A DNA stretch of 44,117 nt from CAZHAX01 sp964530325 (lineage in GTDB: Bacteria > Chloroflexota > Anaerolineae > B4-G1), in assembly GCA_964530325.1 (NCBI GenBank), contig CAZHAX010000024.1:1-44117 (forward strand), written 5' to 3'. A program made the translations under genes and the position numbers. This document shows, in pieces, positions 25,332 to 33,322 of this stretch; positions within the stretch are counted from its first letter, which is position 1, and the number at the start of each line of letters is the position of its first letter. Below the pieces are notes generated by a model. It did no database searches and was not told the origin of the DNA. It was given only the letters and a program-made list of their open reading frames with translations.

Positions 25332-26870
25332 CTATTGAGTGGCGCCTCCGGCCGCCTTCTCCAGATCGGGCAGCATGCCGGTGATATCTTCTCCCTGCGG
25401 ATACGGCAGGCGCCCTTCCCAGTCAACCACGATCTCGACCGGCTCTTCAGAGTCCAGGCCGTAGTACTGGTCTGCGGGGAACTCCGTCATCCACTGGTCG
25501 AACGCCCAGAGCGACTCGGCATCCAGGTAGCCATAGCTGTGGCCAAAGCGCACGTTGGCCAGCGCCAGGTCCCCCTTCCCCTGAGCTGCAAAGACGTGGT
25601 ACTCAGGGTCTTGGACGTAGCTGTACTGATGGAGCAGCCGGTAGCGACCCAGGACGTATTCGCGCGACTCGGGTTCGGCATTCCGGTCGACGATGTCGAA
25701 TGCACCGATGAAGTACCCGCCTGTCACGTCCGGGATCTCCATGGCCTTCTCTATGAACGGAGTGTCCACTCTCCAGCCGATTGAGGGCGCGAACAGCTCG
25801 TCCGCATCCCGCAGGTACGTGAAGTGCACATCCTCGTACTCCATCGCGTTCCACAGCGGGAGCACGAACTCCGTCGTGATAGTCACCCACTGGCACTGAG
25901 CTACAGGCGTGTCCGAGAAGTCCCAGTTGACCTGCAGCTCGGTCCGCGGCGTGCTCTCAGTGATCGCGGGTGTTGTGTCTGTCATCCAACTGGTTCTCGT
26001 CCAGTAGCTCAGGATAGTGGTGTCCGTCCCCACCCTGTAGTGGAGATCCGTCGCCGAGCTCTCCTCGGTCTGGTGTATGCTGTACGATCCAACCACCCTC
26101 TGAGTTCGGACCCCGTCGGAGGGGTCATCAGTTGGAGACAGCGTGACGATGTGCTTGATGTAGGGGTGATTAGGATTGTAGTCGATGTACCAGCCGTTTC
26201 CCTCGTTCGCCCCGCCCGGGTTCGGATTCGTGTACCGGTCATACTGATACACCTGGACATCACCACCGGTCTCACTATCGGAGTCGGTCGTCCGCACTTC
26301 CGCGGGGTTGGCCAGGAGCGTGGACCACACGCCATCCTCGTCTCCCCAGGCCGTGAAGGCGTGTCCCCCGCTGCCGACGATGCCGGCCTCGTTCGTAGGC
26401 CAGCTGATGCTCAGGCCGACAAAGTTGCAGGCCCGAAGCCGGTTCCCGATCAGCTGCGCACCGTCAAGTTTCGCCCACGGGTACCTGGGGTTCTTGTTGC
26501 CATCCACGGTGATGACTGTGTACGGGTTGGTGGTCCAGGTGTTCTCGCCTGAGTCGTGGAGCCACCAGTCCAGCGCCGTGTCGATCCATCCGGAAAGGCC
26601 TGTGCCGTAGTGGGCGATCATGTCACCGTATATGTCGTCGGCCCGCTCCTGCACAGTAGCCCCATCCCCATATCCCGCGCCAGCCAGCATGTTCGACGCT
26701 GTGGCCATCCAGCATGAACCGTTGTTGGCCGAGAATGCCTTATCCACATCGGCCGGCGGATTCATCTTCATGTATGGCCGTGCGGGCGAGCACCCGCAGA
26801 GGACAGCACCCGCGGCGGCCAGTGCCGCCAACAGCCTTGCCGAACGTGCCCAACGTCTCGTCTTGTTCAC
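25332..26870 (-). CDS. IdeS-like (family C66) cysteine protease lipoprotein
   Basis: A 512-residue predicted lipoprotein (lipobox AVLCGC, C27; GTG start at 26870 with AAGGAGG). Residues about 40-205 match the IdeS immunoglobulin-protease layout: K44 in DKAF nine residues before nucleophile C53 (IdeS K84 in NKTF, C94), the ATASNML run after the cysteine (ATAGNML in IdeS), H170 followed by W-G at +5/+6 exactly as in IdeS, then TDSDS with D196/D198 for the IdeS aspartates. The spacing is convincing. The remaining 300 residues form a beta-rich second domain absent from IdeS. It lies 307 bp downstream of the radical SAM cluster, same strand. A non-immunoglobulin target is likely in a non-pathogen. 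Confidence 0.72.
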   Translation of the reverse strand: MNKTRRWARSARLLAALAAAGAVLCGCSPARPYMKMNPPADVDKAFSANNGSCWMATASNMLAGAGYGDGATVQERADDIYGDMIAHYGTGLSGWIDTALDWWLHDSGENTWTTNPYTVITVDGNKNPRYPWAKLDGAQLIGNRLRACNFVGLSISWPTNEAGIVGSGGHAFTAWGDEDGVWSTLLANPAEVRTTDSDSETGGDVQVYQYDRYTNPNPGGANEGNGWYIDYNPNHPYIKHIVTLSPTDDPSDGVRTQRVVGSYSIHQTEESSATDLHYRVGTDTTILSYWTRTSWMTDTTPAITESTPRTELQVNWDFSDTPVAQCQWVTITTEFVLPLWNAMEYEDVHFTYLRDADELFAPSIGWRVDTPFIEKAMEIPDVTGGYFIGAFDIVDRNAEPESREYVLGRYRLLHQYSYVQDPEYHVFAAQGKGDLALANVRFGHSYGYLDAESLWAFDQWMTEFPADQYYGLDSEEPVEIVVDWEGRLPYPQGEDITGMLPDLEKAAGGATQ

Positions 26871-27177
26871 GATGGTCCTCCTTCAGCTGATATGTCCCCA
26901 TCCCAGTAGTGTCCTACTAAGCCTGTGCTTGTCACACCTCCTGTGGACCATTTGACCGCCCCGTCTGCTGTCTTCCTGATCCACGGGCACACGCAGTCAG
27001 CCCGTCCGGCGCGCTCCCTGGTCCCAGATGCCAGTGCCTGCCGCCCTACCTTCGTCGCCCGCCCCCGGGGTGGCGCCGGGTGAGGGGTGCCACCACCTCA
27101 AGCTGTGCCTCGTTGACTTCTCGCCCCCTGGCGACTCACGCCCTTTCAGAGCGGGCCCTCTGCTCCGCGAGCGCAGG
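26871..27177. other. Intergenic leader of the IdeS-like gene
   Basis: A 307-bp gap with no convincing gene. A short palindrome, AGTAG-TGTC-CTACT, lies at 26904-26917, about 35 bp before the GTG start, where an operator might sit. No clear -35/-10 pair was found. Confidence 0.35.
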
Positions 27178-27582
27178 TTACCCGTGCGGCACCAGACCGC
27201 GGACGGCACCCACGGTCTCCGCGTACTGCCCCGTCTCGGCCAGGTTACCCGCCAACTCGGCTGCGATCGGCGCGACAACCTCCTTGAACCGTGCCGCGTC
27301 GAGCAAGATCACCTCGTCCCCGGCGTGAAGGTGTGGGACACGGATTCCGCCCGGGAAGTCCTTGACGAGCTTCACCCTGGGCATACCTTCGCTGACCCTG
27401 TGCAGCATGTCCTTGGAGATGAGCTTCATCGGAGCGATGGGCCAGCAGCCCGCCGTATGCTCTGGCGGCCATTCAGCCCGGATGCGGATAGGCAGCTCGA
27501 TCAGCTTGGCCACCAGTTCCTGCAGTTCCTTGATCCCGCCGACGAACTCGATCTCCGTCCTGAACGTGATTTCCCTTTCCAT
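27178..27582 (-). CDS. Uncharacterised 134-aa partner of the radical SAM enzyme
   Basis: I do not recognise the family. ATG at 27582 (GGAGG site about 12 nt upstream) opens a 134-residue soluble protein that overlaps the 3' end of the radical SAM gene by 110 bp in another frame. Visible features are an amphipathic N-terminal helix (GGIKELQELVAKLIELP), a single cysteine in EHTAGCWPIAPMKLI and a GGIRVPHLHAGDEVILLD block with two histidines that could bind metal. A GTG or ATG further upstream (27630) would lengthen it. As the immediate downstream gene of a SPASM enzyme it could be a substrate or accessory protein; no recognisable leader-core signature supports a RiPP precursor. Confidence 0.6.
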   Translation of the reverse strand: MEREITFRTEIEFVGGIKELQELVAKLIELPIRIRAEWPPEHTAGCWPIAPMKLISKDMLHRVSEGMPRVKLVKDFPGGIRVPHLHAGDEVILLDAARFKEVVAPIAAELAGNLAETGQYAETVGAVRGLVPHG

Positions 27583-28708
27583 CCTTGTCTTGTCCTCCTC
27601 TCGGTGGTGACACCCCGCGCACATAGCCAAGCAGATGGCCTATGAACAGCTCGTCTCCCTGCAGCGTCGTGAGCACGTGCCTGGCCGCTTGCATAGCCGC
27701 CTTCTCGCTCGCGCAGAGCATCGGGCCGGCCAGGTCCGTATGTCCCGTCATGTAGTAGTTGGTGCAGCCACACCAGTTCATGCAGTACTTCCGCAGAGCG
27801 CACGCCTGGCACTCTTCGTTTCGGTTCCCTCTCGCCTTGAGGACGGCACACCGGCGGGCGAGATCGAGGCCGGTGTGGACATTTCCCAGGCAGAGCGAAG
27901 GATCTTCGTCCTCTCCGATCAGCCTCTCGCAGGGGTAGATGTTACCGCTCGGCGCGAACCCCCACTCCGTTTCTCCCATGCCGCAAGTATCCCCGGCTGC
28001 GTATCCGCCCTTGACGAATAGAATGACCTTGCTGTCTATCAGGTTCACGGCCAGCTGCTGGCCGCGCCGGTAGCACTCAATGTACGCATGTGCCACCTGC
28101 ATGTAGGCTTCCGCCAGCGCAAGACAGGACTCCTCGTTCCAGTCGGCGCAGATATCGGGGTTAAGGTGGATGGCAGAAACGCCCAGGCCAGCGAAGAAGG
28201 GGATGATCTGCGGCAGATGGCTGAGAGTGTCTGGCCCGTAGACCGCATTCGCCTGCACGTCGTCCAGCCTCTCCACGGCTCGCAGCAGACCCTCCAATAC
28301 CCGGGCGAAGCTGCCGCGGCCGTCGGAGTAGCAGCGGTTCAGGTCGTGCACGTCAGCCGGGCCGTCGATGCTGACGCAGACGTTGAGATGCTCCCGCTCC
28401 AGGAAGTCGAGCACGGCCGGCCTGAGAAGCGTTCCGTTGGTCGTAACGCTTACGGACGCCTGCTTGCCGGTCGCGACAGCCCGCTCGCGGATGTAGCGTG
28501 TCGTGGTCCTCATGAGCTCCAGGCAAAGGAGAGGCTCTCCGCCAAAGAAGCAGAACTCGGCTCTCCCGTCCGGTGGTGTCAGGTCCAGGACGAAATCAAC
28601 TATCCTCCCGGCTGTGTCGGCCGACATGTCCGGCCGTGACCCCCTCCCGGAGTAGCAGTAGCGGCACGCAAGATTGCAGCGGTGGGTCAGACTCAACGTC
28701 GCCTTCAT
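27473..28708 (-). CDS. Radical SAM/SPASM peptide-modifying enzyme
   Basis: A 411-residue enzyme. CNLACRYCYS near residue 12 is the CxxxCxxC cluster of radical SAM enzymes, followed by FFGGEPLL and a VTTNGT strand. The C-terminal SPASM domain has CGMGETEWGFAPSGNIYPC, then CQACALRKYCMNWC (C-x2-C-x5-C-x3-C) and a last cysteine in PMLC, enough for auxiliary 4Fe-4S clusters. This architecture is typical of enzymes that modify ribosomal peptides or proteins. The ATG at 28708 (AGGAGG site) shares ATGA with the stop of a 42-codon ORF. The final 37 codons overlap the next gene and look unlike protein, so the true end or frame may differ. Confidence 0.82.
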   Translation of the reverse strand: MKATLSLTHRCNLACRYCYSGRGSRPDMSADTAGRIVDFVLDLTPPDGRAEFCFFGGEPLLCLELMRTTTRYIRERAVATGKQASVSVTTNGTLLRPAVLDFLEREHLNVCVSIDGPADVHDLNRCYSDGRGSFARVLEGLLRAVERLDDVQANAVYGPDTLSHLPQIIPFFAGLGVSAIHLNPDICADWNEESCLALAEAYMQVAHAYIECYRRGQQLAVNLIDSKVILFVKGGYAAGDTCGMGETEWGFAPSGNIYPCERLIGEDEDPSLCLGNVHTGLDLARRCAVLKARGNRNEECQACALRKYCMNWCGCTNYYMTGHTDLAGPMLCASEKAAMQAARHVLTTLQGDELFIGHLLGYVRGVSPPRGGQDKDGKGNHVQDGDRVRRRDQGTAGTGGQADRAAYPHPG

Positions 28709-28833
28709 TCGGCCTCCTGCCTGTGACTGAGCACAGGTTGTCGCTCTTCGGCGGTCGCCGAAACGGGCAGGACCTGCCGCTCGAGCCGCCCGAAGCCCTC
28801 GCCCGCGGGCGACGAGTGCGCGGCGGCGCCCAT
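28705..28833 (-). CDS. Candidate 42-aa peptide ORF coupled to the radical SAM gene
   Basis: ATG at 28833 opens 42 codons that end in TGA overlapping the radical SAM ATG as ATGA. Third-position GC is 34 of 41 codons, in line with real genes here. The peptide is hydrophilic, glycine-rich near its middle (SPAGEGFGRLERQVLPVS), with no cysteine. There is no good ribosome-binding site, and the frame stays open upstream without a start codon. It could be a precursor peptide for the enzyme, a leader for translational coupling, or chance. Confidence 0.35.
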   Translation of the reverse strand: MGAAAHSSPAGEGFGRLERQVLPVSATAEERQPVLSHRQEAE

Positions 28834-29064
28834 GTAGTTGCTCTGCTGGATTCTGTCGATCTCTGGGCTGCTGCAGAGAGAGGATCCCGCCCTCAGTGCA
28901 GCCAGTTCCCCGCCCTATTCGATAAACGCGGCAGGGCCGCGATTTCCGGCCGCCGAGCGCTGCCAGCTGGCTGGTCCGGCGGCGGATTCGACCGGGTAAG
29001 CGACATACGGGCGGGGTCGAAGCCCACCCTTACGGGGACCGGAGAGCAGGAAGCCCATTCATGC

Positions 29065-29093
29065 CGCAGGGGCGCGTAGGCCGCGCCCCTGCG
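29065..29093. repeat. REP-like palindrome A
   Basis: CGCAGGGGCGCG (29065-29076) and CGCGCCCCTGCG (29082-29093) form a 12-bp perfect stem with a 5-nt loop. It shares a GGGGCG core with the palindrome at 29227-29261. Confidence 0.6.
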
Positions 29094-29226
29094 CAATCCT
29101 CAGAACTATCAGACTGTCCCTGCTGCGGCGCCTCGACAATCTGGTAGAGGCCGCCGCCCCGGAGCCGGTCACGTAGACGTCGCCTGCTTCGCAAGGAGCG
29201 TTAGCCTGTGACGGACCGGCATAACG

Positions 29227-29261
29227 CGCAGTAGGGGCGAGGAAGCCTCGCCCCTACTGCG
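29227..29261. repeat. REP-like palindrome B, 16-bp perfect stem
   Basis: CGCAGTAGGGGCGAGG (29227-29242) pairs perfectly with 29246-29261 across a 3-nt loop, just after the M48 peptidase gene. There is no U-run. It looks like a dispersed palindromic repeat or mRNA 3' stabiliser more than an intrinsic terminator. Confidence 0.65.
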
Positions 29262-29284
29262 AACGGCTAGGACAGATCTGCTTT

Positions 29285-30892
29285 CTACAGGATACCCACA
29301 ACCCCCAGCACCAGCAGCACCACCGCTATGGCCATCCCGGCATAGAGGAGGAACTGCTGCACCGGGTAGGTGTAGCTCGTGATCGTCTCTCCGCTTCGCA
29401 GCACCAGCTTGCGCATTTCGAAATAGGGCCGCGCCGCCCGCCGGTACCAGCCCATCGCCTGCCCCTCCTGGCCGATGAGCCCCTCCGCTCTGATCCAGCC
29501 GAAGAGGAAATCGAACAGACGGAGAGGCTGGCGATAGTCGACGACGATGAAGCCGCTCTCGTCCTGGAGCACCAGGTCCTCGCTGTAGAAGAGACCCGGG
29601 ATGCCCCGGCCGATGATCTTGCCTTCAATCGTGCAGGGGATAGAGCGCACCTGGGAGACCTTGACCTCGCCGATAAGCGAGCTAACGGAGCGCTGCTCGG
29701 AGAATTCGTGCCGGTAGCTGAACCGGCGCTTCACCCAGGTGCCCATCAGGGCGACGAGCAGCCCTGCCCCCACCCCGGCCAGACCGAGGCCGGCGACGGC
29801 CATCGCGGCGCCCGCCGCCAGACCGGCCAGCAGGGTCAACAGCGGCAGGTAGTTCATGAACAGATCTGCCGCGAAATCATCCAGGTAGCTCTCCGGCCGC
29901 TCGGCCCGGAACGATATAGCCGGCAGCTGCCCATACGCCTGGCTCTGTTGCTCCAGCGCCCGGATTCGCTTGGCCGGCAGCGGGTGGGTCGAGCGCAGCT
30001 CGGTCAGCATCGCCCAGGGGTTCCAGAGATCCCACTTCATGGCGTTCTCCATCGCCGCTGTCGACACCGCGCCGCTGCCCGCGCTGGCCAGCGCCAGGCC
30101 CTGAGCAACGACCGGGTCGAATACGCCAAAGGCCCGCGCAGCGACCATGCGGGTGTTGTCCCGCATCTTGCCCTCCCTGGGCGCGGCGGCCAGGCCATAG
30201 GCTATCTTGACCAGCGCTGTCGACAGTACGCCCGGATTGCGGGTCACCTCTCCCGCAAACCGGTCGGCGTAGTACTCGCGCACGCGCGAGAGCAGCAGGA
30301 CGATGTAGTGGCTGACGATGTAGGCGATCCAGGAGACGAGGCCGATCAGGGCAGCGTAGCTTCCGCGGTCGCGGTTGCTGCGGCGCCCTCGGCCCATCAG
30401 ACCCTGGGCCAGGATGTAGAGTACGAGGGGAACGGCCGCCGCCACGGTCATGACCACGAAATCCCAGTGGGCAATGTGCCCGAGCTCGTGAGCCACGACG
30501 GCCTGCCTCTCGTCGCTGGTCAGCAAGTCCACCAGGCCGGTGGTGATCACCAGGCGGGCGTCGCCTGGGTAGTGGCCGAAAGTGAAGGCGTTCGGGTTGC
30601 CGTCATCGATCAGGCCAAAGCGGGGCGCCGGCAACCCCTTCTCCTGGCAGGTGCGCCGGATGAACGCCGCCAGCTGGGGATCGACGGACTCGGCATCGGT
30701 CCACCTGATCTTGTAGATCAGCTGCAGGATCCAGGGACCGAGCACGTACTGGAGCAGCAGTATCCCTAGAGCAAAGAGGACAGCTACCCAGACAGGTAGA
30801 TCCAGGTAGACTATGATGGCCATGCCCACGCCGAAGAGCAGGCCGAAGAGCAGGGCCAGGACCAGCAGAGACCGGAACAGCAGGTTGACCAT
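29285..30892 (-). CDS. M48-family membrane metallopeptidase, HtpX-like
   Basis: A 535-residue polytopic protein; E. coli HtpX is about 293 residues, so this one has a large C-terminal extension. Helices at about residues 5-30 and 35-60 precede the peptidase domain. The zinc motif HELGH (H135, E136, H139) is intact, with NAFTFG before it and a third ligand in YYADRFAG. Two more hydrophobic stretches follow at about 150-170 and 340-385, then a cytosolic-type domain (SIPCTIEGKIIGRGIPGL) and a final helix. HtpX-type enzymes degrade misfolded membrane proteins. A TAGGAGGT site precedes the ATG at 30892. It is monocistronic, with a promoter just upstream. Confidence 0.88.
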   Translation of the reverse strand: MVNLLFRSLLVLALLFGLLFGVGMAIIVYLDLPVWVAVLFALGILLLQYVLGPWILQLIYKIRWTDAESVDPQLAAFIRRTCQEKGLPAPRFGLIDDGNPNAFTFGHYPGDARLVITTGLVDLLTSDERQAVVAHELGHIAHWDFVVMTVAAAVPLVLYILAQGLMGRGRRSNRDRGSYAALIGLVSWIAYIVSHYIVLLLSRVREYYADRFAGEVTRNPGVLSTALVKIAYGLAAAPREGKMRDNTRMVAARAFGVFDPVVAQGLALASAGSGAVSTAAMENAMKWDLWNPWAMLTELRSTHPLPAKRIRALEQQSQAYGQLPAISFRAERPESYLDDFAADLFMNYLPLLTLLAGLAAGAAMAVAGLGLAGVGAGLLVALMGTWVKRRFSYRHEFSEQRSVSSLIGEVKVSQVRSIPCTIEGKIIGRGIPGLFYSEDLVLQDESGFIVVDYRQPLRLFDFLFGWIRAEGLIGQEGQAMGWYRRAARPYFEMRKLVLRSGETITSYTYPVQQFLLYAGMAIAVVLLVLGVVGIL

Positions 30893-30915
30893 CGTGCACC
30901 TCCTAGCAGTAGCCC

Positions 30916-30944
30916 AGTCTAGCCCGATCGGGCTCAGAAGTCAA
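30916..30944 (-). promoter_or_regulatory. Sigma70-type promoter of the M48 peptidase gene
   Basis: On the minus strand TTGACT (30939-30944), 17 nt, TAGACT (30916-30921). The leader is about 17 nt and holds the ribosome-binding site. Confidence 0.55.
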
Positions 30945-31034
30945 AGGGGCCGTCCAGGCCGCCGCTCTCCGGCCGCGCACTGCCTCAGGGGCCCGCCCTT
31001 CTCCGCTCCCCTGCCGCTGCAAGAGCAGCTGTCA

Positions 31035-31671
31035 ATCGGGATAGGGGGAAGCCTCGCGGCTCCACCCTTCCCACAGCACCGTGCGTACGGGTCCGTACAC
31101 GGCGGTTCGGTTGGTTGAGCGTCTACACAACGCCGCGCTTTGGGTGACACCCTCCGCCGCAGATGCTTCGGTCCCTTCCACGGTAGCCCTCGGGGTTTCG
31201 CGCCACCGTCTGCCGGAAAGGCCAGTTCTAGCTGGATCATCCCCTGCCGCTTTCCACTCACGAGAGACGCCTCCTACTTGCCTCTCCAATCCGTTCGGGC
31301 CTTCAGTCAGCTCACGTCCACCTACCATACCCTCTGCTGACTCCTGCATCGCGATCAGAGTTCCTTACGGTCCCCTCAGTCTCTCACCGAGACACGATTC
31401 AGGCCTCCCGGGGTAAGCTCGACCGCCTTAATCGCACACCTACCGGACCTACAGCCGTGCCCCTTGGTCGATATGGACTTCGTTGCCTTGTGCCAACTCG
31501 TCCGGACACGTCTGCCTCTTATCCGGTTTCTGTTCGTCAGGCCGCGGCTTTGCTCCACGCTTCTTTCAGACCCCGCCTCGCGGTGGCGCCGTTGCGCTTC
31601 GCCAGCACTTCACCTCCACCAGGTTGTGCGGGGGACTTCCACCCCCAAGCTGTCGAACATGCCCGGCACAC
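31035..31671 (-). mobile_element. ORF-less group II intron, probably class C
   Basis: Minus-strand group II intron of about 640 nt. The 5' end begins GTGTGCCGGGC (31671) and is followed by the domain I pattern GGGGGTGGAAGTCCCCC, GCCTGACGAACAGAAACC and GGGAGGCCTGAATC. Domain V is the canonical 34 nt (31075-31108), beginning GAACCGCCG, i.e. with the CGC triad known from class C introns. Domain VI and a 3' end near CCCGAT (31035) follow. The reverse transcriptase is missing: only unrelated short frames remain in domain IV. A GC hairpin immediately precedes the 5' splice site, as class C introns prefer. The exact ends are approximate by a few bases. Confidence 0.8.
31075..31108 (-). ncRNA. Group II intron domain V
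   Basis: A 34-nt hairpin starting GAACCGCCGTGTACGG, with its second strand CCGTACGCACGGTGCT. Length, CGC triad and position near the 3' end fit domain V, the catalytic core of a group II ribozyme. Confidence 0.8.
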
Positions 31672-31678
31672 ACAGAGC

Positions 31679-31702
31679 GGGGGCGGCGCAGGCGCCGCCC
31701 CC
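31679..31702 (-). terminator. GC hairpin after xylB, upstream exon of the intron
   Basis: GGGGGCGGCGC (31679-31689) pairs with GCGCCGCCCCC (31692-31702). It lies 38 bp after the xylulokinase stop codon and 7 bp before the intron 5' end. Any natural U-run after it would have been split by the intron. Confidence 0.55.
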
Positions 31703-31740
31703 CGCCTGGAGCCGCCCGGCAACCCGCCGGGCCCAAACAC

Positions 31741-33300
31741 CTATGCTGCGTCCGCCGGGCTCCCCAGATGGTTGCGCACCACCTGCGCGGTGGCCTCGAA
31801 CTCCTCTTTCAATGCCGGGTAGAGAGCTCGATAGCGGGGGTAGTAGTCCTCGTACACAGCGCTGGCGGGGCCAGGCTCGGTTTCGCCCGCGACCCGGATG
31901 GTCGCCCCGGCAGCCGCCGCAACGCTCTCATACACTCCTGCGCCAACGCCCGCCAGGAGGGCAGCGCCATACGCAGCTCCCTCCACGACGTTGACCGTCG
32001 CGATCTGCGTGGCGAACACATCCGCCAGGATCTGCCGCCACAGCGGGCTGCGCGCGCCCCCACCGGAAGCGCGCACCTGCCCGATTGAGAGTCCCAGGGC
32101 ACGCATCAGCTCAAGCAGGTCGCGCAGTCCATACGTGACACCCTCCAGCACCGCACGCGTCATGTGCGCTTTGCGGTGCCGCAGTGTCAGGCCAAAGAAA
32201 ACGCCCCGGGCGTCGGGATCCGAATAGGGCATGCGCTCTCCACTCAGGTAAGGCAGAAAGAGCAGTCCCTCGCACCCGGCCGGAGCCTCAGCGGCGGCTT
32301 CCGTCAGGATGTCGTAGGCGTCGCGCCCTGTCTCGCGCTCCAGCTCCCGTTCCCTCTCACAGAGCGCGTCCCGATACCAGCGGAAGCTGCCGGCCGCCGA
32401 GAGCATCACTCCCATCAGGTGCCATGTGCCCGGCACCGCGTGGCAGTACGCCTGCAGGCGGCCCTCCGGCTCCGGGCGATACTCACGCGAAGCGGCAAAC
32501 ACCACGCCGGAAGTACCCAGCGTCGCCGAGACCAGCCCCTCCTCGACGATCCCGGTGCCCACCGCCTGCGCAGCCTGGTCTCCTGCCCCGCCCACCACCG
32601 GCGTGCCCTCCAGCAGGCCGGTCTGGCCAGCCGCCTCAGCGCTCACAGCAGCGCTCGCCACTGGCGATTCCGTCACTTCCGGCAGCCATTCCCGCGGCAC
32701 GTCCAGCGCCTTCAGCATCCCGTCGGACCAGCGTCGTCTCCCCACGTCGAACAGAGATGTTCCCGAGGCGCCAGAGACCTCGCTCAGGAAATCGCCCGTG
32801 AGCCGGTAGCGGATGTAGTCCTTCGGCAGCAGCACCTTTGCCGCCCTGGCGTAGACCTGAGGCTCGTTCTCGCGCACCCAGACGATCTTGGGAGCAGTGA
32901 ACCCGGGCAGCATCGGATTCCCTGTGAGCCGCAGGACCTCCGCCTCCCCAAGCCTCTCGTTGATAGCTGCACACTGCGCAGCCGTGCGCTGGTCGTTCCA
33001 CATGATGCACGGACGCAGGACCTGGCCCTGGGCATCAAGAAGCACCAGCCCGTGCATCTGCCCGGTTAGCCCTACGCCCGCCACCTGATCCGGCGTGACC
33101 CCGCCATCAGCGAGCACACGCTTGATGCTGGAAGCAGTCGCCGTCCACCAATCCGCGGGGTCCTGCTCCGCCCAGAGGGGCTGCGGAGTGAACAGGGGGT
33201 ACTCGGTAGTGCAGCTCGCCTGCACCCCACCGTCCTCGCTCACGAGGATGGCTTTGCTGCCGGTCGTCCCCACGTCAATTCCCAGCGTCCAGGCGGTCAT
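31741..33300 (-). CDS. xylB: Xylulokinase
   Basis: A 519-residue FGGY-family kinase that phosphorylates D-xylulose with ATP to D-xylulose-5-phosphate, the entry to the pentose phosphate pathway. GIDVGTTGSKAILV at the N-terminus, VGLTGQMHGLVLLD (a xylulokinase hallmark) and IMWNDQRT are intact. The second half has GAGDQAAQAVGTG, TLGTSGVVFA, LPYLSGERMPYSDP and ASGGGARSPLWRQILADV. Length is close to the family norm (about 490-510). The start at 33300 lies 22 bp after the xylose isomerase stop, with AAAGG upstream. Last gene of the xylo-oligosaccharide operon, followed by the hairpin and the intron. Confidence 0.93.
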   Translation of the reverse strand: MTAWTLGIDVGTTGSKAILVSEDGGVQASCTTEYPLFTPQPLWAEQDPADWWTATASSIKRVLADGGVTPDQVAGVGLTGQMHGLVLLDAQGQVLRPCIMWNDQRTAAQCAAINERLGEAEVLRLTGNPMLPGFTAPKIVWVRENEPQVYARAAKVLLPKDYIRYRLTGDFLSEVSGASGTSLFDVGRRRWSDGMLKALDVPREWLPEVTESPVASAAVSAEAAGQTGLLEGTPVVGGAGDQAAQAVGTGIVEEGLVSATLGTSGVVFAASREYRPEPEGRLQAYCHAVPGTWHLMGVMLSAAGSFRWYRDALCERERELERETGRDAYDILTEAAAEAPAGCEGLLFLPYLSGERMPYSDPDARGVFFGLTLRHRKAHMTRAVLEGVTYGLRDLLELMRALGLSIGQVRASGGGARSPLWRQILADVFATQIATVNVVEGAAYGAALLAGVGAGVYESVAAAAGATIRVAGETEPGPASAVYEDYYPRYRALYPALKEEFEATAQVVRNHLGSPADAA

Positions 33301-33322
33301 AGTCGGCTGCCTTTCAGGCCCG

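Larger units (their letters stand above)
28834..29284. other. Intergenic region with two large palindromes
   Basis: A 450-bp gap. No gene is supported beyond the small ORF just below it. Palindromes at 29065-29093 and 29227-29261 (separate entries) occupy its right half; the second lies 24 bp after the M48 peptidase stop codon. Confidence 0.5.

Noticed and set aside
26904..26917. The AGTAG-TGTC-CTACT palindrome as a defined operator
   Set aside because: Only 5-bp arms, single copy and no linked regulator; noted in the gap entry only.
28893..29096. A 67-codon minus-strand ORF as RiPP precursor
   Set aside because: It overlaps a palindrome, has no ribosome-binding site and no leader-core pattern. 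The 42-codon ORF coupled to the radical SAM start is a better candidate.
29708..30769. A 353-codon plus-strand ORF opposite the M48 peptidase
   Set aside because: Antisense shadow of a gene with an intact HELGH site and its own promoter and ribosome-binding site.
31032..31349. A 105-codon ORF inside the intron as reverse transcriptase
   Set aside because: It lacks every reverse-transcriptase motif (no YADD) and lies across structured ribozyme sequence.
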